Counted from the stretch's first letter, positions 8,183 to 17,167 are shown. The stretch: DNA of 64,000 nt from Akkermansia muciniphila (GCF_030848305.1 NZ_CP114598.1:2356001-2420000); one strand, 5' to 3'. A program made the numbers and translations. The notes: generated from the sequence alone by a model not told the origin.

Positions 8183-8515
8183 TTACCAGAAGAGCATCTG
8201 CTGAGGCATGGAAACATCCTGCCGGGGACAAGACCTGCCATGAAAAACAAACATCTTATCCCACTGGATATTTGTGACGAAAAGACACCGGACAGAGCCG
8301 TCAGGCGGTATCATTTTCTGGATTCTGCGGGAGTGGGTAGCCATTCTTTCCTGAGTAACGCACGCACGGGCATAGACGCTATACTGAATCATCGTATAGC
8401 CGTCTTCCAAAAGAGCCTTACGGAAATACTGATAGTTTTTTTTATCTTCCGGCGTGGTTGTGGGAAGATCAAAGAACACAACTAGCCATCCCATTTTATA
8501 GTTGTCATAACCCAT
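8183..8515 (-). CDS. cas2: CRISPR-associated endonuclease Cas2
   Basis: A 110-residue protein with the ferredoxin-like Cas2 fold signature: a first beta-strand ending in the conserved aspartate (WLVVFFDLP, D16) and a later YSVYAR strand. Cas2 dimers bridge two Cas1 dimers in the spacer-acquisition complex. The gene overlaps the end of cas1 by 34 bp and is the last gene of the cas9-cas1-cas2 operon. Its stop lies about 60 bp from the end of the array. Confidence 0.95.
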   Translation of the reverse strand: MGYDNYKMGWLVVFFDLPTTTPEDKKNYQYFRKALLEDGYTMIQYSVYARACVTQERMATHSRRIQKMIPPDGSVRCLFVTNIQWDKMFVFHGRSCPRQDVSMPQQMLFW

Positions 8516-9417
8516 GGTTCATACGGTCCGGATTGCCCGGCAAGAACTGCTTTGCGGAAACTGCGGCAGACGGCCTCTACCGCCGCCTTCAACGGCAACT
8601 GTTTATCCTGATACATAACAGCAGCCTGCAAGGTGGCTGTAATATGTTGCCTGTACTCACGATTGATCTCTCCTGTTTCCTCTTCTGTTTTTCCTTCCCG
8701 CAGGCACAAATGAATCCAACGGGCCACATTGGCATCAAAGGCTGGTCTGAAGGGTTCCATCAGATCATAAGCCAAAGGCGCTGCATGTTCCCGGGATTGA
8801 TGAAAAATGCCGAAGCAGGGATCCAGCCCCAGAGCAAAGAGATATTGCAATACGCAAGATAACAGAATAGCGTACGCATAGTTGAAGAGGTCATTAAACC
8901 CCTCCTCATGACGTCCCCTGCGAAAATCGGAGTTTGCCCATGTATCCGCAAATACGCTCCAGAACAGGCGGGCGCACTCCGCTTCCCTCGCCGTCTTTTC
9001 CGTCACGGCCATTCTCTTCAGCTCTGCAATGGCGGGATGATGCGGATTCCATGCCTGAGCCAGCGCCGTCTGATTTCCACACTTGGCATCCAAAGTCTTT
9101 TGCCAAAGACGGTTCCGCAAGCGGGCCGGCATATCCGCCAAATGTCTTAACAGACCGGTATCCGTAGCCCGATCCGCCGGCAGGAGCAGCACGGCAGGCC
9201 TGTAGCTTTCACACAGCACGAAACCTATTCTCTTCCTGGCCAGCTCTATCAGCAAATTGCTCGTGAGCGTCGCCTTAAACGAACTGAGTACAACAGCCCC
9301 CACATCCTCCAGCGGAATCGTCCGGGGAGAATTCTCTCCATCCACGCATCTGAGCTGGCCCTTGTCGCAGCTCAGATGGCATGTATAAGCATCTATACTC
9401 AGAATATGGTATGACAT
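8482..9417 (-). CDS. cas1: CRISPR-associated integrase Cas1
   Basis: A 311-residue type II Cas1. Probable metal-binding residues are E147 (EAECARLFW helix), H206 (DPCFGIFHQS) and E221 (LAYDLMEPFRP), in the order expected for the family. It inserts new spacers at the leader end of the array with Cas2. It starts 10 bp after the cas9 stop and overlaps cas2, so translation of the three genes is probably coupled. Base composition is lower in GC than the surrounding housekeeping genes. Confidence 0.96.
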   Translation of the reverse strand: MSYHILSIDAYTCHLSCDKGQLRCVDGENSPRTIPLEDVGAVVLSSFKATLTSNLLIELARKRIGFVLCESYRPAVLLLPADRATDTGLLRHLADMPARLRNRLWQKTLDAKCGNQTALAQAWNPHHPAIAELKRMAVTEKTAREAECARLFWSVFADTWANSDFRRGRHEEGFNDLFNYAYAILLSCVLQYLFALGLDPCFGIFHQSREHAAPLAYDLMEPFRPAFDANVARWIHLCLREGKTEEETGEINREYRQHITATLQAAVMYQDKQLPLKAAVEAVCRSFRKAVLAGQSGPYEPWVMTTIKWDG

Positions 9418-9427
9418 GGGAAATGCC

Positions 9428-12400
9428 TTATCGTGGAGTCCCCGTATAAGAAGTGGGATATATTTTCATTTGGTATTTTTTTAATAAAGAAATGAGATCT
9501 ACTTCACGCCAATTACATTCATGCTTTTTGTTAGTAGGTGCAGCGCAATGCGCTCTTTGAAGATCTAATTTTACGCCAACTTTTCCATCCTTGATGGATG
9601 CAATTCTCCATACACCTGTACGCCTGGGATCTTTGGACGAGGTTAAATGAACCAGCATGCCGTTTCTCAGAATACGCACCGGCTTGCCGCCGTTCTGTTC
9701 TTTCAAGGACATGATTTGCTTAAACACCTTAATATGCCTAATCACCACCGGCTTGGGATCTAACGCCACTCCATAATTACCTTCAATTTCTATGGCTGCC
9801 TTAAGAGCCTTCAATTTTGAAGCGCCTTCTGGAAACACTCCGACCAATTTACTTGCTTTTACCTGATTTTTTTCCTTCTTCCCATCTTTCTTTTTGGAGA
9901 GAGAAACCATGGCATCCTCCCCATTTCCCTGAACAGAAAGCACCCTCTGCATGGTTTCCTTGAGTAAAGCGCCGCCCATGTCTGCGGGGATATGCTTAAC
10001 AACTCTCTGCTCCATCAATTTTTCACGAATATTTTCTTTAAGAGAAATAGAAAGATCGCGCAATATCATGCGGCCATCATCATTCAGGACATAATGACGC
10101 TGATTCGCAACAGGTCTGACTTGAGGTATCAGCTTTTCCGGGATCCGGCGCATGGCAAGAACACGTCTCAGCAAACCATTATGATGAGCAGGGATGATAT
10201 CAGGAATAAGCCCCAGTACACAGGCATCCAAGGCATGATGCAGATGAGTGAGAGAACGCAGGTTTTCCTTAAGAATCTTGCCGGAGACCGGGTCTGCAGC
10301 CTCCGGACACAATTCTTTGAAAACACCCAAAACATCCCACGACTTACGGACTTCAGCAGTAACGGCGCCAGGAATCAGGTCGATGCGAGCATCCGGAAGA
10401 ACGTTACCTATAGATTTGCAGGCCAGTTTCATCAGGTGGGAACTCTGCGTCATCATGCCTTCCGTCATGCCTATTTCCTTCATGGCATCGTGATTTTGTA
10501 ATTGATGTTTATGAGACAATCCCCTCACCATCAGTAAGGCTTTGCGCTTCTTTTTGCGCTTGCGGTCATCTTCATGCCCCTTCTTGTCATCCAACTTTTC
10601 AACCAATTCCCTGTAATTATTCAGGGAACAAATATGCAGGTTGGGTTTATCCGGCACAGGATTCTCCTGCTCCTGCTCCACAAAGTCGTACCCGGTGCGC
10701 TGACCTTTCATCCTGTTGACTCCCGGCCAGGTAAGAACCAGAGAAGAAAGTGCGTTAGACTGCCTGAAAGAATGGGGCACGATATGTTCCAGTTCCAGAT
10801 TTTCCAGCTCATGCGTGCCATACGTTGCGCCGGTGAACGGGCATGTCCAGTTCATGTCCATGGCAATGCGGCACTTGCGTATCAGGTTGGCAGAAAGCGC
10901 TTTCCCCGGCAAATCCCGTTTTAATCTATTGACGGCTTCCGTATGGCTTTTCTGACGCAGATTCAGTTCTGTCTGAATTTTTTTGCTGTCCATGCCGGAA
11001 AACGCCGTCAGTTCTTTACCGACTTCCACACAAATGCGGGAAATTCTGTCTTTTTGGCCGCCGGCGAAATCCTGAATCAGATCCTTCAGCAAGCGATCCA
11101 GAATCAACATACGGTGACGCACAAGGTGGTTGTTGGTCATCGTATCAAGACGGCGCTCTTTCTGGTGTTGATTCACGGAAGAATCTGTATCAAGGAGGCA
11201 ATACAGACAACCGTCATGCGCTTTCAGTTCCCCATCCGGATGCGCTTCTCCCCGGGCAGGACGCGTCGGGTCTTCCCCGTCAAGGGTTTCTTCCACAACT
11301 TTTTTCAAGACGGGGCGGGCATACGGCGCTCGTCCCGTCGCATACCTGGGTTTTAACGGCGTGGCGGCATAATCCGGATCTGTCTTCTTGGCTTTCTTTC
11401 GATTGGCCTGTTGATGGCGTTCTTTCTCTATTTTCTTTTCCAACGCCTCGACAGATTCCCCACGGGACTTAAGCAAATTCAACAAATAATTCGGGGTAAC
11501 GGACTTCCCGCGACGCAGACGATTGGCGGCAAGCCGGCAAACAGATGGAGAAAGAGTTTCCCCGATGCCGCTTCTTTTCAGAACTTCCACGGCAGGATCC
11601 AGGTAAAGAGCCTCTTCGCTGTCAGGATGCAAAGTAAAATAGTTGGCTACATTAGTCTCTGTCTCTCCCAGACGAGAAGAGATGGCCTTCTCCAGAGACG
11701 CTTTGGTCAACTTTCCTTCCTGTCGGGCCTGATTCATCAATTCTCTGCGTATCTCTGCAGAAAGAGGCTCTCCGTCCGCACGAATGTTACATAAAATCCG
11801 GGCCATGCGGTATTCATAAAATTCCGGGCAATTCGCCGTCGGAACCTTGGATAGTTTTTCTGCCCGTTCACGGGCATTTTGCTCAGAATTTCCTTTCTTT
11901 AGCTCAGCTTCATACACCTGAGCCCACGAGACAGGGCAACGGCTGATGATGCGGTTATCAAAACGGGGGATTAACTGACCGAACAAAAGACTCCCACGAT
12001 AACGCCGGGCCAATTTTATCCCGTAATGAATCAACACGCCGCGTTGTTTCGTTGTCAGGGGATGATGCTGGGCAATCAACTCCATGATTTCCGAAGTCAG
12101 CCCCGGAATCAGAGGCGCGGAAAGCTCCAATATACGCCGTACTTCCTTTTCCACGGTTAAACGGGGAAAAGCGGTATTGAGATTTTTATAAGCCGGCGTT
12201 GAAACATTCATCGGAGCATCCGCTTTGCCCTCTTCCAGTTTCAATTCCCGGCAAATGGTTTCCGCCATAGTCGCCGTCCCATGTTTATCCATCAAATCTT
12301 TAGCATGCTGCACTCTCTCGGTATCTTCCTTGTTCCCTCCATCTTCTGAAAAGCCGCCAGACCATGAGACATTATTGTCGTACCCCCGGTTATGAGCATA

Positions 12401-12760
12401 CCAGCGGAGGACATGCCAAAGTTCAATCGGGGCAAGATTCCTATGTCCTTTTAATGCTTCTGACGCCAAATAAAAGGGAGCGGGATGCCCGGGAGTTTCC
12501 TTCATTTCCTGCGTGATGATTTGAGCCTGAACCAGCAATCTGCCAATACGCTCGATACGAACGCGCCGAGACCGGATATTGCGTCTCAAACGCCTGTATT
12601 CACGCCTTTTAAATGCCTGACAATCATCTTTCGGAAACACAACTGCACCGCAACCGCAAACAGAGGGATCCGCATCATCATGAGAAGCGGAAGCAATGAC
12701 AGCCCACCCAATGGAGGCGTAACCAATATCGAACGAAAAAGTAAGAGAACGCGACATCAC
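9428..12760 (-). CDS. cas9: Cas9 endonuclease, type II-C, 1110 residues
   Basis: RNA-guided DNA endonuclease. RuvC-I has D11 (FDIGYASIGWAV), followed by an arginine-rich bridge helix (about residues 52-70). RuvC-II has E579 (ICVEVGKEL). The HNH domain has H659 and N682, separated by 23 residues exactly as H840/N863 of the S. pyogenes enzyme. RuvC-III has H842 and D845 (HHALDACVLG). All catalytic residues are present, so the protein is predicted to be active. Length and the absence of csn2 or cas4 place it in subtype II-C. Two Cys pairs (GCLYCLL; NWTCPF) may be structural. The 361 bases upstream carry the divergently transcribed tracrRNA. The PAM cannot be inferred here. The operon is cas9-cas1-cas2. 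Confidence 0.97.
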   Translation of the reverse strand: MMSRSLTFSFDIGYASIGWAVIASASHDDADPSVCGCGAVVFPKDDCQAFKRREYRRLRRNIRSRRVRIERIGRLLVQAQIITQEMKETPGHPAPFYLASEALKGHRNLAPIELWHVLRWYAHNRGYDNNVSWSGGFSEDGGNKEDTERVQHAKDLMDKHGTATMAETICRELKLEEGKADAPMNVSTPAYKNLNTAFPRLTVEKEVRRILELSAPLIPGLTSEIMELIAQHHPLTTKQRGVLIHYGIKLARRYRGSLLFGQLIPRFDNRIISRCPVSWAQVYEAELKKGNSEQNARERAEKLSKVPTANCPEFYEYRMARILCNIRADGEPLSAEIRRELMNQARQEGKLTKASLEKAISSRLGETETNVANYFTLHPDSEEALYLDPAVEVLKRSGIGETLSPSVCRLAANRLRRGKSVTPNYLLNLLKSRGESVEALEKKIEKERHQQANRKKAKKTDPDYAATPLKPRYATGRAPYARPVLKKVVEETLDGEDPTRPARGEAHPDGELKAHDGCLYCLLDTDSSVNQHQKERRLDTMTNNHLVRHRMLILDRLLKDLIQDFAGGQKDRISRICVEVGKELTAFSGMDSKKIQTELNLRQKSHTEAVNRLKRDLPGKALSANLIRKCRIAMDMNWTCPFTGATYGTHELENLELEHIVPHSFRQSNALSSLVLTWPGVNRMKGQRTGYDFVEQEQENPVPDKPNLHICSLNNYRELVEKLDDKKGHEDDRKRKKKRKALLMVRGLSHKHQLQNHDAMKEIGMTEGMMTQSSHLMKLACKSIGNVLPDARIDLIPGAVTAEVRKSWDVLGVFKELCPEAADPVSGKILKENLRSLTHLHHALDACVLGLIPDIIPAHHNGLLRRVLAMRRIPEKLIPQVRPVANQRHYVLNDDGRMILRDLSISLKENIREKLMEQRVVKHIPADMGGALLKETMQRVLSVQGNGEDAMVSLSKKKDGKKEKNQVKASKLVGVFPEGASKLKALKAAIEIEGNYGVALDPKPVVIRHIKVFKQIMSLKEQNGGKPVRILRNGMLVHLTSSKDPRRTGVWRIASIKDGKVGVKLDLQRAHCAAPTNKKHECNWREVDLISLLKKYQMKIYPTSYTGTPR

Positions 12761-12843
12761 AAAAAACTGCTTTTATTCATGTTATATGCCAATATTGCAT
12801 TTTATCAAGTATTTTATAAAAATTATTCAATTCAAAAAAACAG

Positions 12844-12872
12844 TTGACAAAACATCTGAACATCACTTTAAT
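12844..12872 (+). promoter_or_regulatory. Promoter of the tracrRNA
   Basis: TTGACA (12844-12849), a 17-bp spacer and TTTAAT (12867-12872). The expected start is near 12879, exactly where the anti-repeat begins. Confidence 0.8.
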
Positions 12873-12879
12873 TTCCAAC

Positions 12880-12994
12880 GGATTCAAGACAAAATTTGAA
12901 ATGCAAACCGATTTTCCTGACTGCCAGCCAGTCACACCGGTAACAAAAGCATTTTTATCAAACCGCCATGCGTTTCAGCGCAAGGCGGTTTTTA
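12880..12994 (+). ncRNA. tracrRNA of the type II-C system
   Basis: The anti-repeat at 12880-12895 pairs with the first 16 bases of the CRISPR repeat with one mismatch and one G-U pair. Downstream come a GACTG/CAGTC hairpin (about 12918-12933) and a final hairpin AACCGCC/GGCGGTT (12961-12967 with 12984-12990, extended inside by TGCG/CGCA) followed by five T residues, a Rho-independent end. Predicted length is about 115 nt. It is transcribed divergently from cas9, from the strong promoter at 12844. RNase III processing with crRNA is expected from the family. The terminator lies less than 20 bp from the right direct repeat. Confidence 0.88.
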
Positions 12995-13011
12995 TTATCC
13001 TTTGAAAGTTC

Positions 13012-13065
13012 AAAAGACTGACAAAAATCCGTCTGGAATTGCGCGGCCAAAGACGGACAATCCCC
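13012..13065 (+). repeat. Right 54-bp direct repeat bounding the CRISPR-Cas module
   Basis: Perfect copy of 7676-7729, in the same orientation, 5336 bp away. It falls between the tracrRNA terminator and alr. It may be an attR-like site. Confidence 0.9.
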
Positions 13066-13121
13066 TGCGCCGGGAGCATCCGGCGCCCCTCTTTTTCCAA
13101 CCTTTCCGCCATTTTCCAACC

Positions 13122-14228
13122 ATGCCAGCAACCAGCCCTCCCCGCGCCTGGGCCGAAATCGACCTCGGGGCCATCCGCCATAACCTGAATGTCGTCAAGC
13201 AGGCGGCCAAAGGGGAATATTACATGCCCGTCGTGAAGGCAGGCGCCTACGGCCACGGGCTGGAACAGGTTTGCCGCACGCTGGATTCGGAAGGCATCGC
13301 TTTCTTCGGGGTGGCCAATGTGGGGGAAGCCCGGCGCATCAGCCAGGCGGGTTGCCGCACCCGCCCTTACATCCTGGGCCCCGCGTTCCCGGAGGAACGG
13401 GAGGAAATCGTGCTGAACGGCTGGCGCTCCTTCATTTCCACCATGGAGGAAGCAGAGCATTACAATTCCCTGGCGCGGCTGTACGGAAAGACGCTGCCCA
13501 TCCACCTTTCCGTGGATACGGGAATGGGCCGCGGAGGATTCCTGCCGGACCAGCTTGAAGAACTGCTTTCCCGCCTGGGAGAACTGGACAGCCTGCATCT
13601 GGAAGGCCTGGGAGCACACCTGCCCTGTGCGGACGAGGACCGGGAAATCACGCTCAGGCAAATCGCCCTCTTTGAACGGATGGCCGCCCGCATCCGGGAG
13701 AAACTGCCCTTGAAGTATTGCCACCTGGCCAACAGCGCCGCCTCCCTGGATTATGAAATCCCCTCCAACAACATGTGCCGCCCCGGGCTGGTGCTGTACG
13801 GGTTTTCCCCCATTGACTCCCCATGGGCCTCTCAATTAAGGCCGGCCATGGCTCTTTTTTCCCGCCTGACGGTGGTGCGCACGCTGCCGGAAGGCCACGG
13901 CATTTCCTACGGGGGCACCTATGTGACGGACCATCCCACCAGGGTGGCGACCGTGGGCATAGGCTACGCGGACGGCTACCTGCGTTCCCTGGCCCATAAG
14001 GGCGCCCGCGTCATGGTGGACGGGGTTTCCTGCCCCCTTCTCGGGCGCGTGACGATGGATCAGATCATCGTGGACGTCAGCCGGGCGCCTCACGCGGAAC
14101 CGGGCATGACCGCAGAGATCATGGGGCCGAATATTCCCGTGACGGAACTGGCTGAAAAGGCCGGCACCATTTCCTGGGAAATTTTTACCGGAATAGGCCC
14201 CCGGGTTCCTCGCCATTACAATTATTAG
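13122..14228 (+). CDS. alr: Alanine racemase
   Basis: About 368 residues from ATG 13122. A PLP-dependent fold-type III enzyme that interconverts L- and D-alanine for peptidoglycan. The PLP lysine is K39 in PVVKAGAYGHG (most family members have KADAYGHG) and the second catalytic residue is Y263 (GISYGGTY). The C-terminal beta domain ends in GPRVPRHY. The frame is open back to 13002, but those 40 codons run through the 54-bp direct repeat and have no family similarity, so 13122 is chosen. The insertion of the CRISPR module lies just upstream and may have separated alr from its former promoter region. Confidence 0.95.
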   Translation: MPATSPPRAWAEIDLGAIRHNLNVVKQAAKGEYYMPVVKAGAYGHGLEQVCRTLDSEGIAFFGVANVGEARRISQAGCRTRPYILGPAFPEEREEIVLNGWRSFISTMEEAEHYNSLARLYGKTLPIHLSVDTGMGRGGFLPDQLEELLSRLGELDSLHLEGLGAHLPCADEDREITLRQIALFERMAARIREKLPLKYCHLANSAASLDYEIPSNNMCRPGLVLYGFSPIDSPWASQLRPAMALFSRLTVVRTLPEGHGISYGGTYVTDHPTRVATVGIGYADGYLRSLAHKGARVMVDGVSCPLLGRVTMDQIIVDVSRAPHAEPGMTAEIMGPNIPVTELAEKAGTISWEIFTGIGPRVPRHYNY

Positions 14229-14280
14229 ACTTTCAACCGGGGAAGAAGCTCGCCACTCCGCGTGGAACCTTCATTCCCTA

Positions 14281-14309
14281 TTGACGGGCATCCGGAAATA
14301 TCGTTTATT
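14281..14309 (+). promoter_or_regulatory. Probable promoter of the Rrf2 gene
   Basis: TTGACG (14281-14286), 17 bp, TTTATT (14304-14309). The predicted start, near 14316, is only 2-5 bases ahead of the two candidate ATG codons, so the mRNA would be nearly leaderless. Confidence 0.5.
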
Positions 14310-14317
14310 TAACCGAT

Positions 14318-14761
14318 ATGATGAAGGTTTCCACCAGAGGACGTTACGCATTGCGCCTGATGATTGATCTCGCCCACCACCGCAACGAAGGCTACGTTTC
14401 CCTGAAGGAGATTTCCGCCAGGCAGGACATTACCGTACGTTATCTGGAACAGATTATCGCCATCCTCCTGAAAGCGGGATTTGTCCAGAGCTTCCGGGGA
14501 AAGGCGGGAGGATACCGCCTTTCCAGACATCCGCGCGAATACACCACGGAAGAAATCCTGAAACTGACGGAAGGCTCCCTTCTGCCTATTTCCTGCACGG
14601 CTCCCCACGAAAATCCGTGCCCGCGGGCGGCAGGATGCGCCACGCTGCCTTTCTGGCGCGGGCTCCAGCAAGTCATTGAGAATTATTTGCGCCGCGTAAC
14701 GCTGGAAGATCTGGCCGAGCAGCAGAAGGAAATCGGCTGCGACTACGGAGCCGGCATTTAA
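14318..14761 (+). CDS. Rrf2-family transcription regulator, IscR-like cysteines
   Basis: A 147-residue protein with an N-terminal winged helix (VSTRGRYALRLMIDLA, then SLKEISARQDITVRYLEQII and the GKAGGYRLSR wing). Three cysteines at C93, C101 and C107 resemble the Fe-S ligand set of IscR (C-x5-C-x5-C), here with C-x7-C-x5-C. The protein may therefore sense Fe-S or redox state, or act as a CymR-type sulfur regulator; the next two genes (metY and cysK) favour control of sulfur amino-acid synthesis. A candidate operator lies at 14866-14886. The start may be ATG 14318 or ATG 14321. Confidence 0.88.
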   Translation: MMKVSTRGRYALRLMIDLAHHRNEGYVSLKEISARQDITVRYLEQIIAILLKAGFVQSFRGKAGGYRLSRHPREYTTEEILKLTEGSLLPISCTAPHENPCPRAAGCATLPFWRGLQQVIENYLRRVTLEDLAEQQKEIGCDYGAGI

Positions 14762-14835
14762 GCAGCGGCCGCGGGCCTGAACATTTCTCCACCTTTTCCC
14801 ATTCCGGCCCATGTCCCGTTTTTTTTACCCGGAGC

Positions 14836-14864
14836 TTGACATGGGCTTTTCTTTTCGTTATCTA
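14836..14864 (+). promoter_or_regulatory. Promoter of metY
   Basis: TTGACA (14836-14841), 17-bp spacer, TATCTA (14859-14864); start expected near 14871, inside the inverted repeat described next. Confidence 0.65.
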
Positions 14865-14865
14865 T

Positions 14866-14886
14866 TTCCTAGTTTTCCGATAGGAA
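14866..14886 (+). promoter_or_regulatory. Candidate operator overlapping the metY transcription start
   Basis: TTCCTA, nine bases, TAGGAA: an inverted repeat immediately after the -10 box and 10 bases ahead of the metY ATG. The position is right for repression, and the upstream Rrf2 protein is the obvious candidate. Binding is inferred. Confidence 0.45.
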
Positions 14887-14895
14887 TATAAAAAT

Positions 14896-16182
14896 ATGAG
14901 CAAGAACCATCGATTTGAAACACGCCAGATCCACGTGGGTCAGGAAAGTCCGGACCCGGCCACCGATGCGCGCGCCGTACCTATTTACGCCACCACTTCC
15001 TATGTCTTCAAAGACTCGGAACAGGCGGCGGCCCGTTTTGCCCTGGCGGAGCCGGGCAATATTTATAACCGCCTGATGAACCCAACCGCAGATGTTTTTG
15101 AACAACGCATCGCCTCCCTGGAAGGAGGGGCGGCCGCGCTGGCCGTATCCACCGGGGCCGCCGCAGTCACGTATGCCATCCAGAACATCGCCCGGGCCGG
15201 GGACCACATTGTTTCTTCCTCCACCGTATATGGCGGAACGTACAATCTTTTCGCCAATACGCTGGCGGATGCCGGCATAGAAACCACTTTCGTGGACGCG
15301 AGGGACGTTCAGAATTTTTCCAGGGCCATCCGGAACAATACCAAGGCCCTGTACGTGGAAAGCCTGGGCAACCCGAATTGCGACATTGTGGATATGGAAG
15401 CGCTGGCGGAAGTGGCGCACGCCCACGGCATCCCGCTCATTGTGGACAGCACGTTCGCCACGCCCTTCCTGTTCCGCCCCTTGGAACACGGAGCTGACAT
15501 CGTGGTGCACTCCGCTACCAAATTCATCGGCGGCCACGGCACGGTGATGGGCGGCGTGATTGTGGACGGCGGCAAATTCGACTGGACGCAGAACGACAAG
15601 TTCCCAGGCATCAGCAAGCCCAACCCCAATTACCACGGAGCCGTGTTCGCGGAGGTATGCGGCAATCTGGCCTATATCGTCAAAATCCGGGCCACCCTGC
15701 TGCGGGACACGGGAGCCACCATCAGCCCGTTCAATTCCTTCCTGCTTCTCCAGGGGCTGGAAACACTTTCCCTGCGGGTGGAACGCCATGTGCAGAACGC
15801 TCTGCGCGTAGCGGGCTATCTGGCCGCCCATCCCCAGGTGGAAAAAGTGAACCATCCCTCCCTGCCGGACCATCCGGACCACGACCTTTACAAGAGATAC
15901 TACCCGAACGGGGGCGGCTCCATTTTCACCTTTGAAATCAAGGGTGGCGCGGAAAAAGCTCGCAAGTTCTGCGAAAGCCTGGAACTATTCTCCCTGCTCG
16001 CGAACGTGGCGGACGTCAAGTCCCTGGTGATTCACCCCGCCTCCACCACCCACTCCCAGATGACGGAGGAAGAACTGAAGGCGGGGGGCATTACGCCATC
16101 CACCGTGCGACTCTCCATCGGGACGGAACATATCGACGATATTCTGGAAGATCTGGAACAGGGCTTCCGCGCCATTCTCTAA
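14896..16182 (+). CDS. metY: O-acetylhomoserine sulfhydrylase (Cys/Met metabolism PLP enzyme)
   Basis: A 428-residue PLP-dependent enzyme of the gamma-family. It has the PLP lysine K209 in HSATKFIGGHGT, the STVYGGTYN loop, and the long C-terminal ending typical of O-acetylhomoserine (thiol)-lyase, which makes homocysteine from O-acetylhomoserine and sulfide. The length fits MetY (about 430) better than cystathionine gamma-synthase (about 380). It acts in the cytosol. It starts 134 bp after the Rrf2 gene behind its own promoter and is followed after 36 bp by cysK, probably in one transcript. Methionine gamma-lyase is a less likely alternative. Confidence 0.9.
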   Translation: MSKNHRFETRQIHVGQESPDPATDARAVPIYATTSYVFKDSEQAAARFALAEPGNIYNRLMNPTADVFEQRIASLEGGAAALAVSTGAAAVTYAIQNIARAGDHIVSSSTVYGGTYNLFANTLADAGIETTFVDARDVQNFSRAIRNNTKALYVESLGNPNCDIVDMEALAEVAHAHGIPLIVDSTFATPFLFRPLEHGADIVVHSATKFIGGHGTVMGGVIVDGGKFDWTQNDKFPGISKPNPNYHGAVFAEVCGNLAYIVKIRATLLRDTGATISPFNSFLLLQGLETLSLRVERHVQNALRVAGYLAAHPQVEKVNHPSLPDHPDHDLYKRYYPNGGGSIFTFEIKGGAEKARKFCESLELFSLLANVADVKSLVIHPASTTHSQMTEEELKAGGITPSTVRLSIGTEHIDDILEDLEQGFRAIL

Positions 16183-16218
16183 CGATTTGACGGCAGCAAC
16201 GCTCTTTCCCTACAAGCC

Positions 16219-17148
16219 ATGAAAATTTACAAAAACATTACGGAACTGATCGGCGGCACCCCGTTGCTGGAACTGACCAATTACGAACGCAGGAACGGCC
16301 TGAACGCCACCATCCTGGCCAAGCTGGAATACCTGAACCCCGCCGGCAGCGTGAAAGACCGCATTGCCCAGGCCATGATTGACGCGGCGGAAGCCGCCGG
16401 AGAGCTGAAGCCGGATTCCGTCATCATTGAGCCCACCAGCGGAAACACGGGCATCGGCCTGGCGGCGGTGGCCGCTTCACGCGGGTACCGGATTATACTG
16501 ACCATGCCGGAGACGATGAGCGTGGAACGCCGCAACCTCCTGAAAGCCTACGGCGCGGAACTGGTGCTGACGGACGGCGCGCTGGGCATGAAAGGAGCCA
16601 TCGCCAAGGCGGAGGAACTGGCCGCGGGACTGCCCAACAGCTTTATCCCCGGCCAGTTCGCCAACCCGGCCAACCCGGAAGCTCATTTCCGCACCACAGG
16701 CCCGGAAATCTGGAATGATACAGAAGGCAAAGCGGATATTTTTGTGGCGGGCGTGGGTACCGGAGGAACGATCACAGGCGTGGGCAAATACCTTAAATCC
16801 CGTAATCCGGACATCCGGGTCGTGGCTGTGGAGCCGTTCTCCTCCCCCGTGCTGACCCAGGGCACGGCCGGCCCCCACAAGATTCAGGGCATTGGCGCGG
16901 GATTCGTTCCGGAAACGCTGGACACCTCCGTGTACAATGAAGTCATCACCGTCACCAATGAAGACGCTTTCGCCACAGGGAAGGAGCTGGCGCGCACGGA
17001 CGGCGTGCTGGCGGGCATTTCCTCCGGCGCCGCTCTATGGGCCGCCACACAGGTGGCGCGGCGCCCGGAGAATGAAGGCAAGACCATCGTCGTCCTGCTG
17101 CCGGACACGGGGGACCGCTATCTTTCCACCCCTCTGTTTACGGACTGA
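16219..17148 (+). CDS. cysK: Cysteine synthase A (O-acetylserine sulfhydrylase)
   Basis: A 309-residue fold-type II PLP enzyme. The PLP lysine is K46 in NPAGSVKDR; the substrate loop [12 protein letters not shown] and the phosphate-binding [10 protein letters not shown] are intact; the C-terminus ends [12 protein letters not shown], as in CysK. It makes cysteine from O-acetylserine and sulfide. It lies 36 bp after metY and 19 bp before thiE, so metY, cysK and the thiamine genes may form one operon. Confidence 0.96.
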   Translation: MKIYKNITELIGGTPLLELTNYERRNGLNATILAKLEYLNPAGSVKDRIAQAMIDAAEAAGELKPDSVIIEPTSGNTGIGLAAVAASRGYRIILTMPETMSVERRNLLKAYGAELVLTDGALGMKGAIAKAEELAAGLPNSFIPGQFANPANPEAHFRTTGPEIWNDTEGKADIFVAGVGTGGTITGVGKYLKSRNPDIRVVAVEPFSSPVLTQGTAGPHKIQGIGAGFVPETLDTSVYNEVITVTNEDAFATGKELARTDGVLAGISSGAALWAATQVARRPENEGKTIVVLLPDTGDRYLSTPLFTD

Positions 17149-17167
17149 TTCTTTCCATTCCTTTGTC

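Noticed and set aside
13002-13121. N-terminal extension of alr
   Set aside because: The 40 codons run through the 54-bp direct repeat, and the alanine racemase family begins at ATG 13122.
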